From Argentina anserina (Eukaryota > Streptophyta > Magnoliopsida > Rosales > Rosaceae): 64,000 bases of DNA. Below the pieces are notes generated by a model, which was given only the letters and a program-made list of their open reading frames with translations, had not been told where the DNA came from and did not search any database. Of the stretch, positions 46,901 through 58,500 are shown piece by piece. Position 1 is the first letter of the stretch; each line of letters opens with the position of its first letter. Where the stretch lies: positions 20,460,001 through 20,524,000 of the forward strand of contig NC_065877.1 of assembly GCF_933775445.1 (NCBI RefSeq). Direction: 5' to 3'. The translations under genes and the position numbers were made by a program.

Positions 46901-46941
46901 GATTCTTCACGTATAAAATTGCCACCTTATCCAAGCTATAG
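40987..46941 (+). CDS. CGL160: CGL160-like chloroplast ATP synthase assembly factor, 3' end damaged
   Basis: Exons 40987-41310, 41798-41847, 41924-42005, 42114-42209, 42408-42488, 42607-42698, 45866-45958, 46582-46630 and 46845-46941. All junctions up to exon 8 are GT..AG and in frame. The N-terminus is Ser/Thr-rich (transit-peptide-like), followed by LRKYWGGDVDPLESDDFMWN and REQDKWARATKAATGG. The C-terminal part is UncI/Atp1-like and membrane-spanning (LTLGIGGVGLVSAYISY, YGVGFLGSLVYMRM, GAIGQPRLLVPVVLVM, YGFMQLELILILVGFFTYK). CGL160 is a thylakoid protein of green plants that helps assemble the CF1-CFo ATP synthase. Oddities: after VLVM the usual end of exon 8 is missing and a partial duplication follows, with no clear donor; exon 9 then ends early at TAG 46939-46941. 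The +1 frame there reads IQAIE before another stop. The copy may be C-terminally altered or a young pseudogene. Confidence 0.82.
42818..44319. mobile_element. Gene-capturing hAT-type element in intron 6 of the CGL160-like gene
   Basis: 1502 bp with ends CAGTGTTTTCAAAGGCGA (left) and CAATGTTTTCATATGCGA (complement of the right end), flanked by a perfect 8-bp duplication GAAAATAT at 42810-42817 and 44320-44327. The 8-bp duplication and C(A/G)..G ends indicate the hAT superfamily. Subterminal regions are GC-rich with many ggcga/tcgcc words. There is no transposase, so it is non-autonomous. Inside lies a fragment of an unrelated gene (43095-43521), as in Pack-type elements. It contributes about half of the 3.2-kb intron. 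Confidence 0.88.
43095..43521 (+). pseudogene. Captured TORTIFOLIA1/SPIRAL2-like gene fragment
   Basis: Two exon pieces with a retained intron. Piece 1 (43095-43316) reads VGPDGTSSRGALDWLVPC, NDWAVRKGAAETLGKVA and DLAPLYKACCLSALES, then a TGA (43302-43304) where Cys is expected, then RFDK. A GT..AG intron (43317-43417) follows. Piece 2 (from 43418) reads VKVVRETMNNALEMWK and, after a one-base shift, ASEEVSTPMQSRSST, then a donor at about 43522. This matches the HEAT-repeat region of plant TORTIFOLIA1-like microtubule-associated proteins. Nonsense and frameshift show it is not functional; the retained intron shows capture from genomic DNA. Confidence 0.78.
44328..45865 (+). other. Remainder of intron 6 of the CGL160-like gene
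   Basis: Non-coding sequence between the hAT element and exon 7. The 88-aa frame at 45717-45983 is intron sequence read into exon 7. A T11 run lies just before exon 7 (about 45798). No other element recognised. Confidence 0.6.
46564..46667 (+). repeat. Partial tandem duplication over the exon 8 acceptor
   Basis: A 39-bp segment (tggaattttattatgcagg...) occurs at 46564-46602 and again at 46629-46667, with an offset of 65 bp. It includes the intron 7 acceptor (ttatgcag) and the first codons of exon 8 (GAIGQP), so there are two possible acceptors. The second copy runs into unrelated sequence (acactttcctg). The usual exon end after VLVM is lost at this junction. Confidence 0.9.
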
Positions 46942-48668
46942 AGTAAGCAATTCCTCAAGTTGAGAAAATAGATACAAGTTCATGATAAACCTTCACATAT
47001 ACGACAGCAGAATATTCCAGTAATGGTTATGATACAGCTCGCAGAGGTTTAAGCCCACCTCAGAATTTTGGGGAAAAAAAAAACTTAGGTATATACATAG
47101 TTTTTGGTACTACACTAAATCACTAATACCCTCACTCTATATTCTTCCCGATATAATTCTAAGTTCTCTCAGTCTCTCACTTTTTATCAACTGTTTGGTA
47201 CTACATTAAATCTCTCACTCTTTATATTCTTCCTGACATAACTCTAAGTTCTCTCAGTCCCTCACTCTCTATCAACTGTTTGGTATTACACTAAATCACT
47301 AATATTCTCACTCATCTCTATCCTTCCCGATATAACTCTCAATTTTCTCAGTCCCCCACTCTCTATCAACTGCTCACTTCAGTACATTCTCCAAACCTCA
47401 TTCATTCCATCAAAGATTCAAAGTCTCACCTCCCTCTTAGTCTCTCCATCACTACTGCGCATTCAATTCTACACCTCACTCTCTCAGACTTCATCAACAA
47501 TTTGTAAGCTTATATAAGATTATTTTCAATTGGGTTTTCTTATTTGACTTAATTATGTTTTAATTTGTTTCTAATCTTACTGGGTACTTGGGTTTTTACT
47601 TAGAGACTCTAGAGGATGGACAAAGGCAGGCATAGAGTGACAAATCAAACAATGGTGTATTGATTTCAAATACTAAATTGAGAATTTGATTATGCTTTTT
47701 TTTTTGTATGAACTCTAAGCTTTGTCAAATGATTATTCCCAAAATTTATACTTCTTATTGATTTACAGTAATTTAATTTTAGTTGTAGGTTATATTACTT
47801 ATATTACAAATTCACAATTAATATAAAGTTTTGTATTTGCCTTGCTACTGTGTTTGCCTTGTTGTGTTTGCCTTGCTATTGTGTTTGCATGTTTGCTACA
47901 TTTTGTCTAATATAATCATTGTTTCTTAATATGTAGGTAGTCTCTAATAAATTGTCTGATTCAATGCCGAAGTCAAAGCAATGTAAAAACCTTACTAGAT
48001 GGTATCCAATAACTAATGTCTCATCTTCAAGTTCAAATCTAATTTCTACTCCTTCCGTATCTTCTCCTCTTTGATGATACACCATTGCCTTTAGAGTCTC
48101 CAGTCATTCCAGTGGATGATTCTAAAAAAGAGTATGCTGATTTTGTTGACAATGAGATGGTGATCCATGACTTTGAAAATTTATCGAACTGTAGGATTAG
48201 ATTTACTTAGTTTATTCTTATATTGTATTGATGAGTAAGGATCCCTCAAAGTGCACTTTTTTCCCACTTAATATAAGTCTCTCATACCACCGAGATTTTT
48301 CATTTTTTTTTTCGTTTCATAAAAAACTCAAGCCCACCCGAATTCCAATTCCTGGATCCGCCACTGCTCTCCGCTGCCGTGCATAGAAGAATTTTCGTGA
48401 AACATTGGGTTAAAGACACGTCAATTATTTTGTATAATAAGTTAATAACAACGAAGTGGTTGTAGTAATTAACCTTTGGAGATTTGCAGATCGATCAACA
48501 ACATAATTGAAGAGTGGAACTCTATCTGTGATCAGCTACACTAATTTGCACAGATTCCAATTCGATTCAACAATGAGTAGACATTTAGTACTTTAATCTG
48601 TGGGGTGTTTGATATACTGTATAATGGGTGAAAATTAAAAATAAAATAAAATGAAAGAAATAGTAAAT
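46942..48668. other. Intergenic; possible degenerate hAT element at about 47040-48365
   Basis: Positions 47100-47470 are pyrimidine-rich with repeated ctctca/ctatcaactgttt words. Between about 47040 (aagcccacctcagaatttt) and 48365 (aagcccacccgaattccaattcctggatccgccactg) the ends resemble those of plant hAT elements. A short frame near 47964 (MPKSKQCKNLTRWYPITN) followed by Ser-rich sequence recalls the N-terminus of TTF-type zinc-finger/hAT proteins. No transposase and no duplication were found. Confidence 0.3.
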
Positions 48669-48972
48669 AGTAATTCTGACAAAAGTAAAACTCACCCCTA
48701 CTAAGAGAAACTTGAGAGAACGCGCTCCACGCGCAAAGGAAAAAGAGAGAACTTTGCTGAGTGCCCTCTCCCGGCTAAGCACCGCTGGCAATCCCGCCGC
48801 TGCGTTCCGGTCCTGAAGGGGATGGATGACGGAGCTAGCAGTTGATCTTCATGGCAAGGATGTGGTCCAAGGTTGGTAGATGGTGGAGTGGTTTCGATTT
48901 GGTCTGATCGTCATAGATCTAACCTTTTCTTCTCACACTCGACGATGGATGTGGATCGGTGCTGTGGGGATG

Positions 48973-51900
48973 TGTAATAACCTGAATTTTCAATACAATT
49001 TCTTTTAATTTCTCATAAATTAAGAGATAGTAATTTGATTAAATTCACATTTTACGCCTTTTATTTGTCGTTGTTCAAAGTAAAAATTGGTTTCGAGAGC
49101 CAAATGTGTGTTATTTGATTAAGTTCATTTGACCTAAGAGCAAGGTTCTAAAAAACGCTAGGCGTTAATCGGGCGGACAGCTAAAAACCAGCGCCCAGAG
49201 GATTAATCGGGGATTAATCTGCCTAAAATTGAGGCGGCCAAGGGTCTCCGGGTGCCTAGGCGGGAATTTTTAGAACATTGCCTAAGAGTTGACTTTTAAT
49301 CCGTCACTCTTTGCAGAAAACTTGCAGAATTCGTCAATACAAGTTCATAAACGCGCGGCACACTTTAATCGGATGGTGTATGTGGAATTTGTTAGCAACG
49401 AAAGTTAAGTTTTCGATTTTAGAATGAGTATAAAAGGAAGGAGATGAGATTAGAAATTAAGAAAATCATTTTTTTTTCCCAAACCCAGCTCAGTTACTGT
49501 TCACCCGACCTCGGGTACTGTTGACGTGATTTTTCCCTCTTGGTTGCTGGATCTTTCTCCGATCATATCTCTGTTGTTCGGCAATGGCATTGAGTGAGAC
49601 CGGTGGCGTTGGAACTGTCTCTTCGTCCCTTACGGATCTAGGTTAGTGTTTGTGAGAGATTCGAGCTATTTGAAGCCCATAAATGAAGAAACAATGTTGA
49701 TGTCCCGTTTTGAAGAAGTAAGGAGAACTCTCTTCTCCGACAACCAATCAAGGTGATTCTTCTTGTGTTTTGAAGCTTGTATGATGTTTATTAACTCTCC
49801 AAAACAATTTTATCTATTTCAAAACACACAAGGAGAATCGACGATTTTCAATTTCTATAGTCTGTGAATAGTGCCGATTTTATGTTCTTCGTCAATTGGA
49901 TTGTTTAGGTTTGGATTTAGGTTTTGTTCTTAACTAGAAAGTTGTTGGAAATGTTATGTAGATTGTGGTGGTGAATTGTGGTGATCATTCGTGGTCACCG
50001 GAATAGTGGAGTGCAGCCACTCGGAGGCGTGTGGCGGCATGTAGGGTAATGTTTCGGAGTAATGGTTTACTCCATTGTGATGTGCTCGTCGATATGAACT
50101 TTAACATAGGTCATTTTCATGTGTTAGGTTAATTTTTGAGTATGTTAGTTGTTGTTAAAGGTTTGGTGATTCTAGGTTGAAATTGATGTTGGTTGTTTTC
50201 GGGAGTTTGACTATTCTCGGTTTGGTTGTTTACTAAGTGAGACTTGTGTCAATTAGATACTTGGAGTTCACTCACTTGAGGTTGCAAGTTGCTAACGGAG
50301 CAAAAATGTGAGTAAACCTCACGTTTAAGCTAGTTACCATTGGTGGTAACTAGACGTATTGCATTTTAAATGCTTATCGTTGTTTATTTGAGATTGTGAT
50401 TATAATTTGGTAATATATATATATATATATATATGTATATCTAATTGGTAAAAGGATATGTATATATTATCATTGATGATACTTATGGTTACATTATGAT
50501 TATTTATCGTTTTGAGATATTGTGTATTTTTGTTGGATTATATTGTGTGGCGGATGAGACCAAGAGGGAATAAAATGTACATCTCGGTAAAATAGAGGTT
50601 GTGGAGGATAACTGTATAGTCGAAGTGTTTATTTTACCGAGAGAGAATAAAATGTACCTCTCGGTGTTATTGTTGTGAGTTGTGCTTGTTTGTAAGTTTT
50701 AGTGGTTGTTTGTGCTGTTTGACCGGAAAGGAATAAAATTTACATTCCGACAATATTGTTGAGTATTAATGAATTGATTTATGGTGTGTGCAAACTGTTT
50801 TGACTTATTGGCGGCCATATTGGTAAAAGAAAAGTATGAGTGAGTTGGTTTGGTGCGAGTGAGTGGTTTGATGTGGGTGAGTTGGTATGGTTGTGGGTTT
50901 GTAGTATTGAGTGAGTTAACATAGTCCTATGATCATTAACCCATAAAATCGTTCTTCATATATGTTTTGTTTTTAAAATATATGGACTTGATCGACTACG
51001 GTTCATGGTAAATAAAACAAGATTTAATTAAAATGGTTTCAATAGTTAATGGTTAGGGGCTATGTTAAACGTTGAGTTTCAGTGTAACTGATGTTTGTGG
51101 TTTCCTATTTTATAGTCTTGTAGTGTGTTTTAGTGATTTCCTAAACTAAGCTTTTATGTAGAAATCACTAAACTTTACTCTATGCTTCTTTTTACGTATT
51201 CCTTGAACTAAAATTCATGCAGGGATTATACATCATATATCTATGTGTGTTAAGTGATTTCCGAACTACGCTTTTATGCGGGAATCACTAATCTTTCTTT
51301 TGTGATTTTCTTCTTTATGTGTGAATTCATGAACTATGCTTTCATGCAGGATTTACTATATGTTTCTTCCTTGAATTTCTGGTGTGAGTGAGCATTGTAG
51401 GTTGTGAGTTGTGTGTTGTGTGGTGAGTTTGTGGAGAGTGTGGAGTTGGTTGTTGATGTGCTTTTCTAGTGGCCAAAGTGGCATTAGCAGTGCAAATTAT
51501 TCATGGGGCAAAGTGCAGAACTCATGATTAGTTTCTAGTGTGTGTCAGCTATTCATGGGACAAAGTGCAGAACTCATGAATAGTTTTCTTATGTGGGCAT
51601 CATTCATGAGACAAAATGCAGAACTTGTGAATGACTCAATTGTTTGTTATATATCACTTATGAGAATGTTGGTGGTATTGTTTACGTTTGTGTGTTTGTT
51701 GCGGTGTTTAAGTGGCAGGTGATTTCATTGTGATGGTTGTGGGTAATGACGTGAGGTTGAGTTGATTGGACTGTTATGGGTTGTTGCTGTTATGATTTAT
51801 AGTATTGTTGTAGGATACGTAGAGATAAATTATTATTGTTTTATTGAGTATTTTTATTTAGAGTTTACTCATACCAGCTGTAAAGCTGACCTAGTTGTGT

Positions 51901-52225
51901 TTGCAATCTCGGTTTACCAATCAATGGTGCAGGGGGTAGTACCGCAAGTTGTACATAGTTGTAATTGGTGAGTCGAGCAATTGTCTGCAACGTGCTGTTT
52001 AATTCAGTTCTTTAATTTTTGTGAGACTCGAGTGAATCCTACAACTGTAATTATATACTTCAATGTAAACATTGCATTTGGATTCAAGTTGTAACTGCGT
52101 TTGTTATTTAAAGTCAAGATCGATATTCAACAGTTGTATTGTAATTTCAATTACATTGAGATTATTGTAGAGTGTTAGCAATCTAAATTTTGAAATTTTA
52201 CTATTCAAAATTTAGGGTCGCTACA
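48973..52225 (+). mobile_element. Long-LTR family copy (e), inserted in the LINE
   Basis: Starts TGTAATAACCTGAATTTTC and ends AAATTTAGGGTCGCTACA; flanking 5-mers are ggatg (48968-48972) and tgatg (52226-52230), a near-match duplication. Its first 900 bases follow copy (d) block by block, and the rest has sections not seen in copy (c). It carries a hAT MITE (49141-49280) and a (TA)n run near 50410. No coding frame. Solo LTR or a shortened element. Confidence 0.7.
49141..49280. mobile_element. hAT-type MITE (140 bp) with 8-bp duplication
   Basis: Ends CAAGGTTCTAAAAA and CAATGTTCTAAAAA (complement), with a perfect duplication CCTAAGAG at 49133-49140 and 49281-49288. The interior is rich in gcgcc/ggcgg words that pair. 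It sits inside the long-LTR element, which sits inside the LINE. Confidence 0.92.
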
Positions 52226-53144
52226 TGATGCTTGCTGGAGGCGACGCTTGACTTCTTGCTGGCTCTTGGGCTTAAGGCTATGGCTGGAGATCAGATCCAT
52301 TTGCAGGTATGATGACTTTGTGTTTCTTCTATTTGTGTTTGGGTCTCGATTTCTTCCTAGATGGTGGTGTGTCTTGTGGTGGTGGGGAGTTGCTGTAAGG
52401 ATGCATGGCGGTGAGGCGAGCTGTTGTGGCTTCTCCGTTGTTCGTTGACGGCAGAGCTAGTGGTGGGCGGCACTGAGACTTGTTTAGGGGTTGGGCCGGG
52501 TTTTTGCTTATGGGCCAAGGTGTTGGGCTCTTGGATCAGTTTATTTAGTGTTGGCTTTTATGTTGTTTGTCTTAGTTTTTGGATCTGCCTATCAAATCTC
52601 AAATAAGTCCTTATTATTTCGAGTTAGGGTTGTCGTCGTGGATTCTAATAAGTGTTTGGATTTGGGTAGCTAGGTCGTTGTTATAAGAACCCAATGTTTC
52701 GCTGGCTATTGGCCGTGCGTTGTAATTCCAGCCTGTGTTGAGGACTCCGGGAGATCTTGGGATGGCTTATCCAATGGTTTTCCATTGCGGCTAGATGATG
52801 TCCCAATAGTTGCTATATATTTTGATCAAGTTAACATCGCTAGTTACTTAGTTAGGCATTTATTAGATTCATTGACATGTAAGTCCCTGCTCTTTGGAGT
52901 GAGGATTAGTATGACTACTAGTTTGGAGTTTATTTCCAATAGTTGTAATACCTTGTTGGGCAATGTAATTGCCTTGTAATTGCAGTTTTATTAAATGAAT
53001 TTTCCCTTTGATAAAAAAAAAGTAATTTTGATGCGTTCCAGCTAATCCATATCCTTGAAGGACTAGAAATCCGAGCGAGGAAAGGAAAAAGGAAGAGGAA
53101 GAGGAAAAATTTCTTTTTTATCTACACCAAGTTCTGGTTCATCC

Positions 53145-54203
53145 TGTCAGACGATGACCAAGATGAAAGTCTTGAAGTTCATACGCCCCCAAGTTCTGGT
53201 TCAACCACATTCTTTCAATTACGCAAGTTCTTCTTCTTCTCCTTCTTCTGTGCTCCCTGAAAACCCTGAATTAAGCAAGAACCGTTCTTTTTCATTTGTC
53301 GATCACAAAGTGGTGAACAAGAAAATGAAGGTTGTCAACAAGTCTTCATCCTCAAAATCACCAAACCCAGACGATGAACAAGATGAAACTCTCGAAGTTC
53401 GTTCGCCCTCAAAGTTTTGGTTCGATCACATTCTTTCAATTCTGCGAGTTCTTCTTCTACTGCTTCTTCTCCTTCTTATGTACTCCCTGAAAACCCTAAA
53501 GTGAACGCTTCTTTCAGTTGTCGATCATAAAGTGGCGAACAAGAAGATGAAGGTTGTCATCAAGTCTTCGTATTCCACTCGTCCCTTGTCGCCAAAATCA
53601 CTCTGCGGTACTTGGCTAAAGATCCACTTTGCCAATACAATTTTGAGAGCTCAGAAGAAAATTGAGGAGATCACTACAAGCGACGCGTCCAAGGTCCCAA
53701 AGGAGTTAGCAAAGATAAAGAATAGACAACTTGAAGACAACAAGAAGTTTGAAGCGCAATTGAGAGAGGCACATAGGTTGGTTGATCTTGAGTCCAAGAA
53801 GAAACAAGAAGCACAAAGATTGGCTGATTAGTGCAAGAAAGAACAAGAGGCGAGTGAAAAGGAAAGACAGCGACTAGAACAAGTCCGTAGAGAACGGCAA
53901 AGGAGAAGACTCAGAAGAGAGAGGTTGGTGCGTGAAAAGATGGAGGCTACTGCTGCTATATCTGATAAATCTTATTGTTGCACGTTGAAGGACCTCGGCA
54001 TTTTGAGTCGGTGTGATCACGCTTGGTCATGGGGTGTGTGGGAAGGGCGATTCCGGCCATCATTGGAGAAGCTAGGTCTCTTCATCAAGGAAGATGGCGG
54101 AGCTGATTTGCGAAGGGCTGAATTGGAGGAAGGGGAGATCAATGAGGAGTTGGAGGAAGGAGAGATCATTGAGGTCTTGGAGGAAGGAGAAATTTATTGT
54201 TAA
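53145..54203 (+). pseudogene. GTE (BET bromodomain factor)-like C-terminal gene fragment
   Basis: Uninterrupted by introns. The frame from 53532 reads a segment resembling the GTE block before the coiled coil (LKIHFANTILRAQKKIEE), then a long charged coiled coil. It stops at TAG 53829-53831 and resumes in the same frame with CKKEQEASEKERQRLEQVRR. It ends with a GTE-like tail (MEATAAISDKSYCCTLKDL, LEKLGLFIKEDG) and three EEGEI repeats; stop at 54201-54203. The bromodomain is absent. A second frame at 53154-53504 is a duplicated 5' part (see the repeat at 53149). With the TAG, the duplication and no bromodomain it is most likely a broken, possibly retrocopied, derivative. The family call rests on remembered C-terminal features and is moderate. 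Confidence 0.5.
53149..53585 (+). repeat. 220-bp imperfect tandem duplication
   Basis: The segment starting agacgatgaccaagatgaaa at 53149 is repeated from 53369 (agacgatgaacaagatgaaa), giving a 220-bp period. Shared words include cacattctttcaatt, ctccctgaaaaccct and gtcgatcataaagtgg/gtcgatcacaaagtgg. Small indels in the second unit shift the frame, so the two units are read in different frames. Confidence 0.85.
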
Positions 54204-55554
54204 TTAGCCATTGGTTTATTTAAATTTAGCACCAATTTGTGATACAGTAATTAGTAAAATGTAAATATTGAATTCTTTTTTCAACTCAGGATGATTTGGA
54301 AACCATTGAATTGTAAATGAATTATATATTTCTTTGGTGATTGAAGGAGTAAAGTAATGAGATTTACGGCCAAGTTGTCTCTTTGATCTTTGCGTTTCTC
54401 TAATTCAGAGTTGATGTCTGGATCGATGATCAAGCTTTAGTTATCATTTGTTTTCTTTCTATAATCTATCTATTCCATGTAATATAATGATGTTGCTTAA
54501 ATTAAGTTTCTCAAACCTAACAGTTCTTGATCTTCTTTTTATCATTCCTGTAGTTTTATACCAAAATTGTGTGGTTGCAGACCACTCTCTGCTTTCAATA
54601 CACCATTTTTCTCTCCAGGACATGGTACAAATGAAGTTTATAAAACGGCATTGTTAGGCTTTCAGACTATATAAAGAAACAGAAAGTAAATTATGAACAT
54701 GGAAGTGAATGATGTGTACGCATCGATCAATATGCATTTATACAAAATGCAGCATGGAATCCAGGCCTTTCTTCTGTCTTGATGAATATACACAGAAGTA
54801 GTGATATATGTGAGATATAAGGACAAAAGGAACATGTACTACCCAAGGCACTTCTTAATAATAATCTGGAGATGGTTCAGGGTTCACTTGTTTCTCAGTA
54901 GAAGATGAAGGTGGAATATCGATCATCATATCTTACAGATTATTTCTGCACATAAAAATTGCAATAAGATAGATTTAATCAACTTTTTTTTATCAAAGAT
55001 TTAATCAACTTAAGTACCAAGGACCAGTAATATCACTAGACAAGTTCTCCTTTTTCATGGTATTGCCCACGACGATTCGACGAAGAGTTCACCTTTTTTT
55101 TAATCACTAGCACTTTTCCTTTTCCTTTGGAGTTTGGCAATTTCCCTTTGGATTTCAAGGATAGTTTGGTGCTGCCTCGCATAAGAAGCAATCAAGCTGT
55201 TGGTTAGTTCATCTTCATCTTGAATCCTACTTTTGTAACTTGTGTTCCTTACTTAATGATCCCTTTTTTTTTTTCAAAACTGAATACTATGCTCATTAAT
55301 CAAGGCCAAATATCATTGCTGGACATGACGAGGTGAAGTATTGTGTTGAGATGAACTGAGATTGTAACTGTTGATTTCTGAACTGAGATTGCAACTGTGA
55401 CATCTGAATTTAACTTATTACACAAACAAAAAATCATTTGCATTTAACTTATTACAACAGTATTTATTAGATGGAAGTTCAAGACACTACTGATAAACAG
55501 ACAGCAAACGATACAAAGACCTGACCTGTACCACAAACGACTAGAACTGGTGCT
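54204..55554. other. 3' flank of the GTE-like fragment and of PEPC, no gene
   Basis: AT-rich non-coding DNA. The 3' untranslated region of PEPC is expected in the upper part of this stretch (below 55554, minus strand). No other gene or element recognised. Confidence 0.5.
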
Positions 55555-58500
55555 TCAACCAGTGTTCTGCATCCCAGCAGCAATACCCTTCATGGTCAAA
55601 ATAAGTGTGTCCTCCAGCCCTGGAGCATATTCGCTTGTTGGATTAAGATTGATGAGCTCCGCTGCTGGTTTGCTTGCTGGTTCCTTTGACGCCCTTATTT
55701 GATCAAGGTAGTTGGGGTCACGGATCTGCTTCAGTGTGTAGGCTTGGCACACATTAAGTGTTGTAATATAAGAGTCACGAAGAAGAAGTCTCTGCCTCAA
55801 GTAAGGATCTCCCTCCAGAAGATCTCTGTGCCCAGCAACCTAAAAAAGCATATAGATAAGATTGGTAGCTTCAAACATATGTATGTAGAGAGCATTTCAT
55901 CAGTTATAAGAAAAATATTATTCCTCCAAAAAAAATGCAGTCTAAGGTAAATTTTCAACTCATGAATGGTTTCAAATACCTGGAGTAGGAGGCGTTTAGT
56001 ATCTTCATAGTTGGTCCTCAGTCGCTCTCCAAACGACCAAAGGTCTTCTGACACCAGAAGCTTGTCATAAAGAGCTGCAATACCAGGGTCTCCCTTGGCA
56101 AACACCATCTCAATTAAATCAATGGTGACTCTGAAGAAAGGCCACTGATTATACATCTCCCGAAGCATCTGAAGATTCTTTGCATCCTTCTCTATGACTT
56201 GCTTAAATGCTGCTCCAAAACCAAGCCACACAGGCAAATGAAATCTTGTCTGGGTCCATGCAAAGATCCATGGGATTGCTCGTAGTGATTCAATGCCTCC
56301 ACTTGGCTTTCGTTTCGATGGACGACTCCCAATGTTCATCCGACCATATTCCATCTCTGGTGTTGCCTGCATCATCCAGAGAACAAGTCAGATATGAAGG
56401 ACTTTACAAGAAAATGATAATATGTACCTCTTAATGGGTTGATCAGGCTTGATGAACAGGGCTACTTACCAGGCGAAAGTATTCAACAAAACGAGGTTCC
56501 TTGAAAACTATTGAACGGTATTCTTCTGTAGCAACAACTGCCATCTCATCCATAAGCGCACGCCATTCTGGCTTTGGCGAAACTGGAGGATTCATGCCGT
56601 GCTCTAGTGTAGCTGCTGTGAAACGCTGGAGTGTTCTAAAACACAAGTGCTCCTCTCCAAATGATTGTTCAATAACTTCACCTTGCACTGTCACACGCAG
56701 CGAACCATGAATTGTCTCAGGTGGCTGAGACAATATAGCAAGATGAGTGGGCCCCCCTCCTCTTCCAACTGTTCCACCTCGGCCATGAAACATGGTAAGC
56801 TTTACTCCATATTCTTTTGCAACCTTTATGAGCTCTTCTTGAGCCTTGTATAGCTGCCATGCTGCAGATAGACGGCCAGCATCCTTTCCTGAATCTGAGT
56901 ACCCAATCATGACTTCTTGCTTTCCATTGATCCGGTTTTTGTACCAATCTATAGAGAAGAGGCGAGCAACAGCAGCAGGAGCAGCCTCTAAATCAGCAAG
57001 TTTCTCAAACAACGGGACAACCCTTAGTGGGTTTTTCACATGGCATTCACGTTGTAAAAGCTCAACAGCAAGTACATCTGATGGGGCTGTTGCCATTGAT
57101 ATAATATAGGCACCAAAATTGTCTGAGGGAAGTTCTGAAATTACTTTGAATGTGTCTAATACATCAGCGATTTCTTCGGTTTTGGGAACATCAGTGCCAA
57201 AAAGAGGGCGCTTTCCACTGAGCTCGGACAACAGCCATTCTTGCCTTTGTTTCTCAGGCCATTCACGATAAGACCCAATGCCCAGGTGTTTTGTGATCGC
57301 ATCAATGACATCAGTGTGCCTGTCAGATTCTTGCCGTATGTCTAGTCTCACTAGAGAAAGGCCGAAAGTAGAAACTTGCCTTAAGAAATCAAGCAGGCTA
57401 CCGTCAGCAATTGGCTTGTCACCACAGGAACACAGTGATTGGTAACACAGTTCAAGAGGTTCCAAGAACTACAAATGAGCAAAACTATCAGCTCTGAGGG
57501 TAAACTGAAAATATCTTGAAAATGGATAGACTCTAGCAATGATTATTATTTTTATTTAAAAAGATTACAAAGAAAACCATGCTCGGAATTACCTGTTCAA
57601 CATTAGTAAAAGTTAAGTCCTCAGGAATGTCAGAGGTTCCATTGGATAAAAGTTGGCGTGCACGTTCACGTGTATAGTAGAGCTTGTCTCTCACACCACC
57701 AAGAATAACACGATAAGGCTCATTTGGAGGAATTTGTTTCCAAAACTCTGACATCAAAGAACAATGAGTAATCCCCCTCAAAAAAAAAGAAAAAAAAAAG
57801 AACAATGATTAACAAAATACTTGAACTGAAGGACAGATCACAAAATATAATAATCCACAGCAATGATAGTAGAACACCAGAGTTATTCACCAATGTCATG
57901 AACAGTGATGTTAAAGAAAGCTATAGTGAGCTGAAACCTTCATAAGGAACAAATGAGAGAGAGCTAAAATGATTTAAGTAATAGTCATAGATTTATAGTT
58001 ATCCTGAAACTTCGAAAAGTTCCTTGTATATATAATAACAGAAACACAAAATCATTGCATACCTATGTAATGCTTTGCATCCTTCCTTGAAGATCTGCGA
58101 AGTTCATGAGCACGAGCAAGAAGCTCTTCATTGCAGCGCCACATAGATAACTGTGGGAAAGAAACTAATATAAGAAAATGAAGAGGGAATAGCATATTTA
58201 AAATACAGTGAAGATCATGACTATTAATTCACACCTCAAACATAAGATCTTCTATCTGGGAGAAATACAAGTTAGCAGCCATCATTCTAGCCAATAAGCA
58301 TACATCCCGTGTAACTTCTGGAGTGACCCTGGGATTTCCTGCAGTCCGCATCAGAGAGATTATAAGCCACATAAACCACGATGTAATCATGCTTCTAGAG
58401 AACAGGGGAGAGAGATGTCATAGTGGTGAAAACGGCACTGCATAAGGACAGGGTAACAGGAGCATACCATCACGATCCCCACCCATCCAAGAAGAAAATT

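Larger units (their letters stand above)
48680..53020 (+). mobile_element. Non-autonomous L1-like LINE, split by an LTR element
   Basis: The right end has the typical plant L1 tail (ttgtaattgcagttttatta ... ccctttgat) and an A9 run at 53012-53020. An 11-bp imperfect duplication flanks it: agtaattctga at 48669-48679 and agtaattttga at 53021-53031. Removing the insertion at 48973-52225 leaves about 1.1 kb of GC-rich 5' and 3' sequence without ORF1 or ORF2. Short frames at 52248-52673 are by-products. Confidence 0.65.

Noticed and set aside
56501..57109. Plus-strand frames opposite PEPC exon 8
   Set aside because: They are antisense shadows of a long, strongly conserved exon.
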